Positions 15,294 through 24,656 of a DNA stretch of 64,000 nt are shown piece after piece (position 1 is the stretch's first letter; each line of letters starts with the position of its first letter). A model generated the notes under the pieces. It ran no database searches and was not told the origin of the DNA. It saw only the letters and a list, made by a program, of their open reading frames with translations. Source of the DNA: Novosphingobium sp. JCM 18896. GTDB taxonomy: Bacteria > Pseudomonadota > Alphaproteobacteria > Sphingomonadales > Sphingomonadaceae. A program made the translations under genes and the position numbers. The stretch is from contig NZ_JAPCZF010000008.1 of the NCBI RefSeq assembly GCF_025938095.1, positions 1 through 64,000 on the forward strand. Reading direction: 5' to 3'.

Positions 15294-17363
15294 ATGGCCA
15301 ATTCCACCCAGACACCGTCCGCCCCGCCCGTCGCCGCGAAAAAGCCGCACAGCTTCACCCATCACGGCCTGACCGTCACCGACGACTACGCCTGGTTGCG
15401 CGATCCCGGCTACCCGACGGTGACCGACAAGGAGGTGCTCGCGCACCTCGAGGCCGAGAACGCCTGGTTCGAGGCGCGGATGGAACCGCACAAGCCCCTG
15501 GTCGACACGCTGTTCAAGGAAATGCGTGGTCGCATCAAGGAAGCCGACAAGTCGGTGCCGCAGAAGGACGGCGACTGGCTCTACTGGATCGAGTTCGAGG
15601 ACGGCGCCGAATACAAGAAGTGGTGGCGCAAGCCCGTTTCAGGCGGGGCCGACGAACTGATCCTCGACGAGGTCGCGCTGGCCGAGGGCAAGGAATACTT
15701 CCGCCTCGGCGCGCTGTCGGTCAGCGCCGACGGCAAGCTGCTCGCCTATGCGATCGACGACAACGGTTCGGAGCGCTTCACCGCGCGGATCAAGGATCTG
15801 ACGACGGGCGAACTGCTGCCCGACGAGATTCCGGGCACCTTGTCGGCGCTGGTCTGGGTCGCGCAGGACAAGGGCCTCGTCTATTCGCTGGCCAACGAGA
15901 ACTGGCGCACCGACAACGCAAGGCTGCACTGGCTGGGCCAGCCGCTCGCCAGCGACGTCGAGCTCTACCATGAGGATGACGAGGGTTTCCGCGTCGGCTC
16001 GTCGCTCTCGGCCAACGAGAAGTGGCTGATCGTCTCGGCCTCGGACCACGAGACCAGCGAGGTCCGGTTGATCCCCGCCGCCGATCCGCTGTCTGGCCCG
16101 ATCCTGGTCAAGCCGCGCGAGAAGGGCGTCGAATACGATGTCGATGAGCGCGACGGCGTGCTCTACGTCCATGCCAACGACACCCACGAGAACTTCCGCC
16201 TGGCGACGGCACCGCTGGCCGCACCCGGCGAATGGACCACGGTGATCGCGGGTTCGGACGAGTTCTACCTGACCGGGTTTGACCTCTTCGCCGATTTCTA
16301 CGTGATCGAGGGCCGCCGTGCCGGGCTCGATCAGATCGAGCTGCGGCATTACGACGATCCCGCCTATGTTCAGCCGATCAAGTTCCCCGAGGCCAGCTAT
16401 TCGGCGGGACTCGCCGACAATCCCGAATGGGCGGTCGACCGCCTGCGGCTGTCCTACGAGTCGATGGTCAGTCCGGCGACGGTCTACGACTACCACCTCG
16501 CCGACAAGAGCCTCGAAACGCTCAAGGTCCAGGAAATCCCCTCGGGCTACGACGCGTCGCTCTACCGCACTGAGCGGCTCGAGATCACCGCGCGCGACGG
16601 CACGGCGATCCCGGTCAGCGTGGTCATGCGCCGCGACCGGCCGGAAGGCGGGCCGCTCTATCTCTACGGCTATGGCGCCTATGGCATCTCGATCGATCCG
16701 GGCTTCTCGACCGCGCGGCTGAGCCTGGTCGATCGCGGCTTCGCCTATGCCATCGCGCATATCCGCGGCGGCGACGATCTCGGCCGGGCCTGGTACAAGG
16801 CGGGCAAGCTCGAACGCCGGACGAATACCTTCAACGATTTCGTCGACGTCGCCCGCGACCTGATCGCACGCGGCCATACCCAGGCCGGCAAGATCGCCAT
16901 CGCCGGCGGCTCGGCGGGCGGCGAGCTGATGGGCGCGGTGATCAACCAGGCGCCCGAGCTGTTCGGCGCGGTCGCGGCGCATGTGCCCTTCGTCGACGTG
17001 CTGGCGACCATGCTCGACGAGAGCCTGCCGCTGACGCCAGGCGAATGGCCCGAATGGGGCAATCCGATCGAGGACAAGGCCGCCTTCGACCTGATCCGAT
17101 CCTACAGCCCCTACGATCAGGTCACGGCCCAGGCCTATCCGCCGCTGCTCGTCACAGCCGGGCTCAACGATCCGCGCGTGACCTATTGGGAGCCGGCGAA
17201 ATGGGTCGCCAAGCTGCGCGAGCTCAAGACCGACGGCAACGAGCTGTTGCTCAAGACCAACATGGGCGCGGGCCACGGTGGCAAGTCGGGCCGCTTCGAG
17301 TCGCTGCGCGAGACCGCCGAGGAGTTCGCCTTCATCCTCTGGCAGCTCGGGGTGGAAGCTTGA
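15294..17363 (+). CDS. ptrB: S9A serine peptidase, oligopeptidase B-like
   Basis: 689 residues from ATG 15294 (ATG 15285 is the alternative). A CATAGA box 8 nt before 15294 could give a leaderless start. The N-terminal half is a seven-bladed propeller; the C-terminal hydrolase domain has the nucleophile in GGSAGGELMG, the Asp in LLVTAGLNDPRVTYWEP, and the His in GAGHGGKSGR. The pattern RIKEADKSVPQKDGDWLYW is characteristic of oligopeptidase B, which cuts after Arg/Lys in short peptides. No signal peptide. Its stop codon overlaps the TTG start of the thioesterase gene, so they form an operon. Confidence 0.92.
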   Translation: MANSTQTPSAPPVAAKKPHSFTHHGLTVTDDYAWLRDPGYPTVTDKEVLAHLEAENAWFEARMEPHKPLVDTLFKEMRGRIKEADKSVPQKDGDWLYWIEFEDGAEYKKWWRKPVSGGADELILDEVALAEGKEYFRLGALSVSADGKLLAYAIDDNGSERFTARIKDLTTGELLPDEIPGTLSALVWVAQDKGLVYSLANENWRTDNARLHWLGQPLASDVELYHEDDEGFRVGSSLSANEKWLIVSASDHETSEVRLIPAADPLSGPILVKPREKGVEYDVDERDGVLYVHANDTHENFRLATAPLAAPGEWTTVIAGSDEFYLTGFDLFADFYVIEGRRAGLDQIELRHYDDPAYVQPIKFPEASYSAGLADNPEWAVDRLRLSYESMVSPATVYDYHLADKSLETLKVQEIPSGYDASLYRTERLEITARDGTAIPVSVVMRRDRPEGGPLYLYGYGAYGISIDPGFSTARLSLVDRGFAYAIAHIRGGDDLGRAWYKAGKLERRTNTFNDFVDVARDLIARGHTQAGKIAIAGGSAGGELMGAVINQAPELFGAVAAHVPFVDVLATMLDESLPLTPGEWPEWGNPIEDKAAFDLIRSYSPYDQVTAQAYPPLLVTAGLNDPRVTYWEPAKWVAKLRELKTDGNELLLKTNMGAGHGGKSGRFESLRETAEEFAFILWQLGVEA

Positions 17364-17758
17364 GCAACCGCCACAGCCTGACCTTCACCGCCGCGCCCGA
17401 GCACATCGACGTGATGGGCCACGTCAACAATGCGGTCTGGGTGCAGTGGATGGAGGCGCTCGCGACGGCGCACTGGGAGGCCGATGCCGCGCCCGAGCAC
17501 CTGGCGTCCTATGCCTGGGTCGTGACCCGGCACGAGATCGACTATCGCGGCAACATCAAGCAGGGCGAAAGCGTGGTCGCGGAAACCTTCATTCCCGACC
17601 CGCCGAGCGGAGCGAAGTTCGATCGGCGGATCGATTTCCGCAACGAAGCCGGAAAGGTGATCGTTTCGGCGCGGTCGACCTGGGCCATGATCGATCTGAA
17701 GAGCGGGCGCCTGATGCGCGTGCCGGCAGAGGTCGCAGCACCCTTCATGCCGGAGTGA
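17360..17758 (+). CDS. Hotdog-fold acyl-CoA thioesterase
   Basis: 132 residues starting at TTG 17360, which overlaps the TGA of the peptidase gene (TTGA). No ATG or GTG in frame gives a full domain, so translation is probably coupled. The 4HBT signature is clear: HIDVMGHVNNAVWVQWMEA, with the catalytic Asp/Asn region, and later DYRGNIKQGESV. It likely hydrolyses acyl-CoA or aromatic acyl-CoA thioesters. Its stop codon directly abuts the 3' end of the convergent diguanylate cyclase gene. Confidence 0.85.
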   Translation: MSNRHSLTFTAAPEHIDVMGHVNNAVWVQWMEALATAHWEADAAPEHLASYAWVVTRHEIDYRGNIKQGESVVAETFIPDPPSGAKFDRRIDFRNEAGKVIVSARSTWAMIDLKSGRLMRVPAEVAAPFMPE

Positions 17759-19456
17759 TCAGGCCGCGCGGGGCCTGAGACCGCCGAAGCTCTGCATCTT
17801 CTCGCGCATCGTGCGGTTGCGGCCGGCGTCCTTGGCTTCGTAGAGTAGGCGGTCGCAATGGCCGTAGAGCACGTTGAATTCGGCGCGCATCGCGTCGTCG
17901 TCGGGCATTTCGACCAGTCCCATCGAGGCGGTGACCATGCGGTCGAGCCCCGGAATCTGCGCGGCGATGCGCGTGGCGATCGCCTGGCGGCGGCGCTCTG
18001 CCCGGTTCACCACGTCGACGCCGCGCAGCAGCAACAGGAATTCCTCGCCGCCGAGACGGATCGCGCGCGTGTCGACGTCGGGTTCGAGCGCTTCGGCCGC
18101 GGCGCAGAGCACGGCGTCGCCGGTGACGTGGCCGTAGGTGTCGTTGACCGACTTGAACTTGTCGAGGTCGATCACCGCCATCGCGCGATAGCCCTCGGCG
18201 CGCAGCGTTTCGAAACGGGTTTCGAGGCCGCGGCGGTTGAGCAGGCCGGTCAGCGGATCGCGCTCGGACTGTTCTTCGATGATGCGGATTTCGGCCACGG
18301 CGAGGTCGCGCTCGCGGCGGATCGAGAGCAGGCGATCGAACACGCCGAGCGAGGTGATGACCACTTCGAGACCCAGCGCATAGTGTTGCGCGACGAGCAT
18401 CTCGATCGGTCCGTCGGTCAGGCCGAGGGCCGAGCCGATGCGCACCGCCGCGGTCACCATGACCGGCAGCCAGGCGGCGGCCTGGTAATAGACCGCGCGG
18501 CTGCCGCGGCGCCAGGCGACCAGCATGACCCAGACGAACAGGCCCATCGGCGGCAACAGCGAGGCCAGATAGAACGGCGCGACATAGGGGCGCAGGTCGC
18601 CGCTGACGAAGAGGTAGACCAGGGTCACGGGCAGCATCCACAGGCCGACGCAGCGCAGCAGCCGGCGCTGGATCGGGTCGAGCTTGCCTGGTTCGATGAG
18701 GTCCGCCGAGAAGGCCGAGGCCGCGGCGATCCCGCCCGCGACCGAGAAGGCCGAGGCGAGGCTGAGCTGGACGATGTCGAGCGTCAGGAAACGGTTGATC
18801 AGCCCCGAGGTCACCAGGGTGTGGATCAGCATGCAGGCGGTGGCGAGCACGTGCCACAGCAGGAAACGTTCGCGCAGCACGCGGAAGAAGGCGAAGTTGA
18901 ACAGCAGCGGCATGCACAGCATCCCGCAGAGCCCGGCGATCAGCAGTTCGTGCGACAGCGAAACGCCATCCGAAGCACCGGTCAGCTTGGCGAAGGAGAG
19001 CATGCCGGTGTGGCGTGCCCCCTCGATCTCGACGACGACCGTGGCGATCGGCCCGGCGATCCGTGGCAGGTCGGCCGACAGCATCCAGTCGTCGGTGGAC
19101 GGCGTCACCTCGCGCTCGGTGAGCTGCCGGCTGGCCGTGGTGCCGTCGCGCCCGATCACGGTCAGGCGCATCGTGGTGAACCGCGTCAGGCGGGTGGTGA
19201 ACGCCGTGGGCGTTTCGCTGCTTTCGCTAAGGTCGAAGCGGACGAAGTTCCTGGCCGATGCGACCGACCAGCCCGCGGTCGTGCAGTTCCAGCGCGCGGG
19301 ATCCTGGGCGATCGCCGTATAGGTTTCGGTCGCATTGCCGTTGGCGTGGCAGGTGGAGCCTGCTGGCGATCCGTCGGCCCATGCCGGCTGTGCCGCCGCG
19401 AGGCCCAGGGCCGCGACGATCCACAGCAGAAACAGACGTATAGGCCCCCAATCCAT
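17759..19456 (-). CDS. Membrane diguanylate cyclase (7TM-DISM-type, GGDEF)
   Basis: 565 residues. Signal sequence to about residue 27 (ending QPAWA), then a periplasmic beta-rich domain (30-170), seven transmembrane helices (about 175-380), and a cytoplasmic GGDEF domain (about 400-550). The active site is intact as GGEEF within IRLGGEEFLLLLRG, and the substrate motif SERDPLTGLLNRRG is present. No RxxD inhibitory site is seen at the usual place. This is the 7TMR-DISM layout: a periplasmic ligand controls c-di-GMP synthesis. One of four GGDEF proteins in this window. Confidence 0.9.
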   Translation of the reverse strand: MDWGPIRLFLLWIVAALGLAAAQPAWADGSPAGSTCHANGNATETYTAIAQDPARWNCTTAGWSVASARNFVRFDLSESSETPTAFTTRLTRFTTMRLTVIGRDGTTASRQLTEREVTPSTDDWMLSADLPRIAGPIATVVVEIEGARHTGMLSFAKLTGASDGVSLSHELLIAGLCGMLCMPLLFNFAFFRVLRERFLLWHVLATACMLIHTLVTSGLINRFLTLDIVQLSLASAFSVAGGIAAASAFSADLIEPGKLDPIQRRLLRCVGLWMLPVTLVYLFVSGDLRPYVAPFYLASLLPPMGLFVWVMLVAWRRGSRAVYYQAAAWLPVMVTAAVRIGSALGLTDGPIEMLVAQHYALGLEVVITSLGVFDRLLSIRRERDLAVAEIRIIEEQSERDPLTGLLNRRGLETRFETLRAEGYRAMAVIDLDKFKSVNDTYGHVTGDAVLCAAAEALEPDVDTRAIRLGGEEFLLLLRGVDVVNRAERRRQAIATRIAAQIPGLDRMVTASMGLVEMPDDDAMRAEFNVLYGHCDRLLYEAKDAGRNRTMREKMQSFGGLRPRAA

Positions 19457-19512
19457 TTCGGAGGGGTACCCGCACGCTGCTCAAGAACGGGTTAACTGTA
19501 TACGACTTTGGA

Positions 19513-20625
19513 CTAAAAAACTTCGGCGAGCGGTTTGAAGTCATATCCGAGTTCGCGCGCGACGGCCTCGTAGGTGACATGCCCGGCGTGGACGTTGAGC
19601 CCCGCGGCGAGATGCGGATTGGCGCGGAGCGCGCCCTGCCAGCCGCGCTCGGCGATTTGCAGGACATGCGGCAAGGTGACGTTGTTGAGCGCATAGGTGC
19701 TCGTTCGGGCGACGGCGCCCGGCATGTTGGCGACGCAATAGTGGACGATCCCGTCGACCACGAAAGTCGGGTTGCTGTGCGTGGTCGGATGACTGGTCTC
19801 GAAGCAGCCACCCTGGTCGATCGCGACGTCGACCAGCACGGCACCGGGCTTCATCGTGCCGAGCATGTCGCGCGTGACCAGCTTGGGCGCGGCGGCGCCG
19901 GGCACCAGCACCGCGCCGATCACCAGGTCCGCCTCGGCGACCGAGGCGGCGAGATTGGCCTTGTTCGAGAAGCGCGTCTTGGCGCGCGCCTCGAAATGGA
20001 TACCAAGCCGTTCGAGCGCTTCGGGATCGCGATCGAGGATCGTGACGTCGGCGCCCATGCCCACCGCGACCTGCGCGGCGTTGAACCCGACCACACCGCC
20101 GCCGATCACCGCGACCTTGCCGGGCAGCACGCCGGGTACGCCGCCGAGCAGCACGCCGCGCCCGGCATGCTCCTTCTGCAGCGCCGTGGCGCCGGCCTGG
20201 ACCGACATGCGCCCGGCCACCTGGCTCATCGGCTTGAGCAGCGGCAGGGCATTGTTCGGTCCGGTCACGGTCTCGTAAGCGATCGCGGTCACGCCCGAGC
20301 GCACCAGATCCGCGGCCTGTTCGGGATCGGGCGCGAGGTGGAGATAGGTGAACAGCACCTGGCCTTCGCGTAATTGCGCGCGCTCGCCGGGCTGCGGCTC
20401 CTTGACCTTCACCACCATTTCGCACCCGGCAAAGATCGTCTTCGCATCGGGGGAGATCGTCGCGCCCGCGGCCTCGTAGTCGCGGTCCGAAGCGCCGATG
20501 CCCAGGCCCGCACCGCTCTCGACCCAGACCTCGTGCCCGTGGCCGGTGAGCTCGCGCGCCGATTCCGGCGTCAGCCCGACGCGGTATTCGTGGTCCTTGA
20601 TCTCGCGAACGGTGCCTACGCGCAT
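19513..20625 (-). CDS. ald: Alanine dehydrogenase
   Basis: 370 residues, full length for the family. It catalyses reversible NAD-dependent deamination of L-alanine to pyruvate and ammonia. Visible motifs: VGTVREIKDHEYRVGLTP at the N-terminus with the substrate Arg, a Lys in VKVKEPQP, catalytic His in YLHLAPDPEQ, the signature PMSQVAGRMSVQAGA, and the Rossmann loop VIGGGVVGFNAAQ followed by Asp in ILDRDPEAL. Upstream and downstream genes belong to other processes, so it is probably a single transcription unit. Confidence 0.95.
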   Translation of the reverse strand: MRVGTVREIKDHEYRVGLTPESARELTGHGHEVWVESGAGLGIGASDRDYEAAGATISPDAKTIFAGCEMVVKVKEPQPGERAQLREGQVLFTYLHLAPDPEQAADLVRSGVTAIAYETVTGPNNALPLLKPMSQVAGRMSVQAGATALQKEHAGRGVLLGGVPGVLPGKVAVIGGGVVGFNAAQVAVGMGADVTILDRDPEALERLGIHFEARAKTRFSNKANLAASVAEADLVIGAVLVPGAAAPKLVTRDMLGTMKPGAVLVDVAIDQGGCFETSHPTTHSNPTFVVDGIVHYCVANMPGAVARTSTYALNNVTLPHVLQIAERGWQGALRANPHLAAGLNVHAGHVTYEAVARELGYDFKPLAEVF

Positions 20626-20693
20626 GCGAATTCCTTTCAGCCGCTCCCTTCCCTTACATGGGCAGAGCCGCGTCCGGGTTCAATCGCGGCGGT

Positions 20694-21233
20694 TTAAGCC
20701 GTGAAGCGCGCGCGGTCGATCGTCAGTGGGCGCCGGTACGAGGGATCGCCGCGATCGCGCGTCGCGGGGACATAGGCGCTGTTGCCGGCGTTGCCCTCGG
20801 GGCCCCAGATCTCGTCGCGCACTTCGACCACGCAGACGCGTTCGGCGATCGCCCAGCGGCCCTCGCGGCGCTCGAAGCGGTCGAGATAGCGGCCGCTCGA
20901 AATGTTGTACCAGGGCGGTGCGCGGTTGAGGCAGCGGAACAGGTAGTAGCTTTCGGTGTGCGCGACGTCGCCGTCGAGCTCGCAGCGATGGTTGGTGATG
21001 TGGTGCTGGGTGAATTCCTGGTGCGTCTCGTGCATCTTCAGCACGACGTCGGCGAAGTCCGCGACCGGGCCGACGAAGGTGCTGCCGTGATCGTCGATCG
21101 CATCGGGATGATAGGCCGACAGCAGCATGTCGCGATCGAGCCGGTCAATGCCGCGGCAATAGCGCATGACGCAGTCGTAGATCTCGTGGCGGTCTTTCAT
21201 CTCGCGCGCGATCGCGGCGGCTTCGGCATCCAT
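20694..21233 (-). CDS. SnoaL-like (NTF2-fold) protein of the catabolic cluster
   Basis: 179 residues with the SnoaL_4 pattern: IYDCVMRYCRGIDRLDRDML then AYHPDAIDDHG, followed by the cone-shaped NTF2 sheet (HHITNHRCELDGDVAHTESY). Such proteins are isomerases, dehydratases or small subunits paired with aromatic or steroid ring-hydroxylating enzymes. It lies downstream of the LysR gene on the same strand and may be co-transcribed. Next to the Rieske oxygenase it may act on the same pathway; this is inference. Confidence 0.75.
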   Translation of the reverse strand: MDAEAAAIAREMKDRHEIYDCVMRYCRGIDRLDRDMLLSAYHPDAIDDHGSTFVGPVADFADVVLKMHETHQEFTQHHITNHRCELDGDVAHTESYYLFRCLNRAPPWYNISSGRYLDRFERREGRWAIAERVCVVEVRDEIWGPEGNAGNSAYVPATRDRGDPSYRRPLTIDRARFTA

Positions 21234-21315
21234 GGCCTCTCTCCCTCATTTGTTTCGGAGAGTTAGCCACGGCTCCGGCGATGCCGCCAAGGCCAATCGC
21301 GCCGGCGTGCGATGC

Positions 21316-22275
21316 TCATCCGGCATAGGTCGAGAGCAGGCGTCGATCGAACCGCCATTCGGCCGGCCAGGCGCCGCTGGTCACCGCGTCGGTCCATTCT
21401 TCGAAGATCACGTGCTCGACCTCGTTGTAGGTGCTGCGCGGTACGCGCCAGAGCGGTTGGACCGCATAGAGCACGGTGCGGTCCAGCGCGGGATCGGTCA
21501 CCGGCACGGCAACGAGTTCGCCGCTCGCCAGCTCGTCGCGGCAGAGCAGCGGCGGCAGCACCGTGTAGCCGGCGCCGGCCGCGACCACCTGCTTGGCGAG
21601 ATCGACCGAATCGACCTCGCTGGTGACGACGAAGCGGGCCTCGCTGCGCGCGGCGAGCTTTTCGAGCAGCGTCGGCAGGCTGTCGGGCGCGCTCGGCAGG
21701 ATCAGCGGGAAATGCTCGAGCTCGGTGAAGGGCAGGCTGTCGCGTCCCGCCAGCGCCGATCCGGGCGCGCCGACCAGCCATAGCGGCTCGCGCAGCACCT
21801 CGCTGCGGAACACGCGATTGTCGGGGGTGACGCCGGTCAGCACGGCAATATCCACGAGGCCGCGCAGCAGGTCGGCGGCGAGGCTGGCCGAATCGCTCTC
21901 GACGAAGCGCAGCTTGAGGTTGGGCAGTTCGCGCGACAGCCGCAGGAACAGCCGCGGGCCCAGCACCTGCATGACGCCGGGCGGCAGGCCCATGGTGAAG
22001 GCCACGTCGACGCGCGCACCGAACGAGCGGACGTTCTTGAGCGCGAGGTCGAGCTGCGCGAGCGGATGGTCGAGCGCCTCGCGCAGGTATTCGCCTTCCT
22101 CGGTCAGCTGCATGCCCTTGGGCACGCGGCGGAACAGCTTCACCCCGAGCTCGCTTTCGAGCAGCTGGATCTGCCGCCCGAGCGCGGGTTGGGCGACGCC
22201 GAGACTGCGCGAGGCGCGGCCGAGCGAGCCTTCGCGCGCGGTCTGGAGGAAATAGCGGAGTCGGCGCAGTTCCAT
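21316..22275 (-). CDS. LysR-family transcriptional regulator
   Basis: 319 residues. Winged helix-turn-helix at residues 1-60 (LRRLRYFLQTAREGSLGRAS, GRQIQLLESELGVKLFRR), then a two-lobed effector-binding domain. It is divergent from the Rieske oxygenase gene with 119 bp between start codons, the usual layout for a LysR regulator controlling its neighbour. A GGCATA...TATGCC repeat lies in that gap. The ligand is probably a pathway compound. Confidence 0.9.
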   Translation of the reverse strand: MELRRLRYFLQTAREGSLGRASRSLGVAQPALGRQIQLLESELGVKLFRRVPKGMQLTEEGEYLREALDHPLAQLDLALKNVRSFGARVDVAFTMGLPPGVMQVLGPRLFLRLSRELPNLKLRFVESDSASLAADLLRGLVDIAVLTGVTPDNRVFRSEVLREPLWLVGAPGSALAGRDSLPFTELEHFPLILPSAPDSLPTLLEKLAARSEARFVVTSEVDSVDLAKQVVAAGAGYTVLPPLLCRDELASGELVAVPVTDPALDRTVLYAVQPLWRVPRSTYNEVEHVIFEEWTDAVTSGAWPAEWRFDRRLLSTYAG

Positions 22276-22281
22276 GCCAGG

Positions 22282-22308
22282 GGCATATCAGTCAGGCATG
22301 GCTATGCC
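22282..22308. promoter_or_regulatory. Candidate LysR operator
   Basis: GGCATA at 22282-22287 and TATGCC at 22303-22308 form an inverted repeat, and GGCAT/ATGCC also forms an inner repeat at 22295-22308. It lies close to the LysR start and about 90 bp upstream of the Rieske start, where an auto-regulatory LysR site is expected. Confidence 0.4.
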
Positions 22309-22394
22309 ACGGATATTGTAGTGGCGGCATGGGTAGCGCGCGCGCATCCTCGCTCTCGACGATCCGGCCGAAGCCGGACGCTGGGAGATTTGGG

Positions 22395-23528
22395 ATGGCC
22401 ACGTCAGCCGAGTACAACCTGGGCGAGCATGCCTTTCCGCGCGGCTGGTTCGTCGTCGCGAACAGCAGCGAGATCGACGGCGCGCGGCCGCTGAGCGCGC
22501 GCTATTTCGGCGAGGACGTCGTGCTGTTCCGCGGCGCCAGCGGCGCGGTCGGCATGGTCTCGGCCTATTGCCCGCATATGGGCACGCATTTCGGCACGTC
22601 GAACCATTCGTACATCGTCAGCGCCGGGCTCAACGTCCAGGGCGAGGGGGTGCGCTGCCCGTTCCACGGCTGGCGCTTCAACCGCGAGGGCGTCTGCGAC
22701 CACATCCCCTATTACGACGGTGCGATCCCGCAGGCGGCGCGGGTCAAGGCCTGGCCCGTGGTCGAGCGCTGGGGCGTGGTGTTCTGCTGGAACGATCCCG
22801 AGGGCGGCGAACCAGACTTCGATCTGCCCACGTTTCCCGAGTGGGACGATCCGGCCTATGTCCGCTGGCAGGGGCTCGACCATCTGGTCGACCTGCCGTG
22901 CCACCCGATCGAGGTGTTCGACAACAATTCGGACTATGCCCACCTCAACTACCTGCACGGCGGCAAGACGCTCTATTACGAGAACGAGGTCGACGGCGTG
23001 CTCTACCACCAGCGCCAGTCGGTGCTGTCCTACCGCGTCGATTTCGGCGAGGAATGGCAGCGGCATCCCGGGGTGACGCCGGCCTGGGACGAGCAGGGCC
23101 AGCAGCCGCTGTCGACCGACAACGCCTATCACGGCGTCGGGCTCAACGCTGCGCGCTTCTTCGAGCTCGAGGCGGCCGAGCTGATCGCGGCGACGCCGAT
23201 CGACGACGGTTCGTGCCGGCTCTGGCAGGGGGCCTTGGTGCGCGCGCCGGGCGGCGTGGTCGACGATGCCGCGCGCGAGCGGGCGCGGATGCTCAACCAG
23301 ATGTTCGGCCAGGGGCTGGGTCTCCACGACGGCGAGATCTGGCAGACCAAGCGCGCGGCGACGCGGATCATGCAATTGCCCACCGATGGCCCCTTCGGCC
23401 AGGCGCGGATCTGGTACAGCCAGTTCTTCAACCCGCGCGCGCGGGCGCAGGAGATCGTCGCGCGCGTCACCGGGGTGCATCGGGTTAAGGGTGTTCCCGG
23501 CGCGCCGGCTGCCCAGGCGGCGGAGTAG
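22395..23528 (+). CDS. Rieske non-heme iron oxygenase, alpha subunit (KshA-like)
   Basis: 377 residues; GGGAGA lies 6 nt before ATG 22395. The Rieske cluster ligands are CPH near residue 59 and CPFH near residue 88, separated by 26 residues instead of the usual 16-17. The catalytic iron site is NNSDYAHLNYLH, with bridging Asp and two His. The single-subunit size and C-terminal part resemble 3-ketosteroid 9-alpha-hydroxylase and related monooxygenases. A ferredoxin and reductase are needed and are not in the window. Divergent from LysR and followed by aldo/keto reductase and acyl-CoA dehydrogenase genes. Confidence 0.85.
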   Translation: MATSAEYNLGEHAFPRGWFVVANSSEIDGARPLSARYFGEDVVLFRGASGAVGMVSAYCPHMGTHFGTSNHSYIVSAGLNVQGEGVRCPFHGWRFNREGVCDHIPYYDGAIPQAARVKAWPVVERWGVVFCWNDPEGGEPDFDLPTFPEWDDPAYVRWQGLDHLVDLPCHPIEVFDNNSDYAHLNYLHGGKTLYYENEVDGVLYHQRQSVLSYRVDFGEEWQRHPGVTPAWDEQGQQPLSTDNAYHGVGLNAARFFELEAAELIAATPIDDGSCRLWQGALVRAPGGVVDDAARERARMLNQMFGQGLGLHDGEIWQTKRAATRIMQLPTDGPFGQARIWYSQFFNPRARAQEIVARVTGVHRVKGVPGAPAAQAAE

Positions 23529-23601
23529 CGCCTATCCCCAGGCGGGAATATTCTCGGGCGGCGATCTGCGGAAGGTTCGCGCCGGGCGAAGGAGAGGCCT
23601 G

Positions 23602-24639
23602 TTGGACTATCGGGAACTGGGCCGCAGCGGCCTGACGGTGAGCGCATTCGGCTTGGGCGTGATGACCTTCGGCGGCCAGACGCCCGAGGCCGACGCGCTG
23701 CGCCAGCTCGACATGGCCTTCGACGCCGGCGTGACCCTGTTCGACAGCGCCGAGAACTATCCGATTCCGACCGGGCCCGAGACGCAGGGCCGCTCGGAAG
23801 AGGTGCTCGGCCGCTGGATCGCCGACAGGGGCCTGCGCGACAGGGTCGTGGTCGCGACCAAGGTGGCGGGGCCGGGCAATGCCGCGGGCGACATGACGCA
23901 TATTCGCGGGGGCCAGCGCCGGCTCGACCGTGCCAACATCCGCCAGGCCTGCGAGGACAGCCTGCGCCGGCTCGGTACCGACCGGATCGATCTCTACCAG
24001 CTCCACTGGCCCGAACGCGCGGTGACGACGCTCGGCCGCTCGCGTTTTTCGCTGGTCGCCGACGCGCCCGGGCAGGTGGCGATCGAGGAAACGCTGGCGG
24101 CCCTCGGCGAACTCGTCGCCGAGGGCAAGGTCCGCGCGATCGGCGTCTGCAACGAGAGCCCCTGGGGCGCGATGCGGTTCCTCGCCGAGGCCGAGCGGGC
24201 GGGCTTGCCGCGGATCGCCGCGGTGCAGAACGGCTACAGCCTGCTCGATCGCTACTACGAACTCGGCCTCGCCGAGATCGGCCTGCGCGAGGGGCTGGGC
24301 CTGCTCGCCTATTCGCCGCTCGCGCGCGGGACGCTGACGGCGAAGTACCGCAATGCCGCGCCGGAAGGGCAGTCGGCCAGCTTCGCCGCGCGCATGCTCT
24401 CGGAGAACCGCAAGCACGCGATTGCCGCCTATGCCGATCTCGCCTCGGCGCACGGGCTCGAACCCGCGCACATGGCGCTGGCTTTCGCGCGGCAGCAGCC
24501 GTTCATGGGCGCCGTGCTCATGGCGGCAAGCTCGGTTGACCAGCTCCGCGACAACCTCCGTGCGGTCGACCTTTCGCTTCCCAAGGAGGTGATCCAGGCG
24601 ATCAACGCGATCCACGACGCCAATCCCAATCCAAAATAA
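23602..24639 (+). CDS. Aldo/keto reductase
   Basis: 345 residues from TTG 23602, which has a strong ribosome binding site GGAGAGG 4 nt upstream. The frame opens further upstream but without a start of similar quality. The TIM-barrel reductase features are present: GLGVMTFGGQ, FDAGVTLFDSAENY with catalytic Asp and Tyr, the Lys in VVATKVAG, QLHWPER with catalytic His, and YSPLARGTLTAKY with the NADP-binding region near the C-terminus. The substrate is unknown. Position between the Rieske and acyl-CoA dehydrogenase genes suggests a carbonyl intermediate of the same pathway. Confidence 0.88.
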   Translation: MDYRELGRSGLTVSAFGLGVMTFGGQTPEADALRQLDMAFDAGVTLFDSAENYPIPTGPETQGRSEEVLGRWIADRGLRDRVVVATKVAGPGNAAGDMTHIRGGQRRLDRANIRQACEDSLRRLGTDRIDLYQLHWPERAVTTLGRSRFSLVADAPGQVAIEETLAALGELVAEGKVRAIGVCNESPWGAMRFLAEAERAGLPRIAAVQNGYSLLDRYYELGLAEIGLREGLGLLAYSPLARGTLTAKYRNAAPEGQSASFAARMLSENRKHAIAAYADLASAHGLEPAHMALAFARQQPFMGAVLMAASSVDQLRDNLRAVDLSLPKEVIQAINAIHDANPNPK

Positions 24640-24656
24640 GAACTGACGGTGAGACG

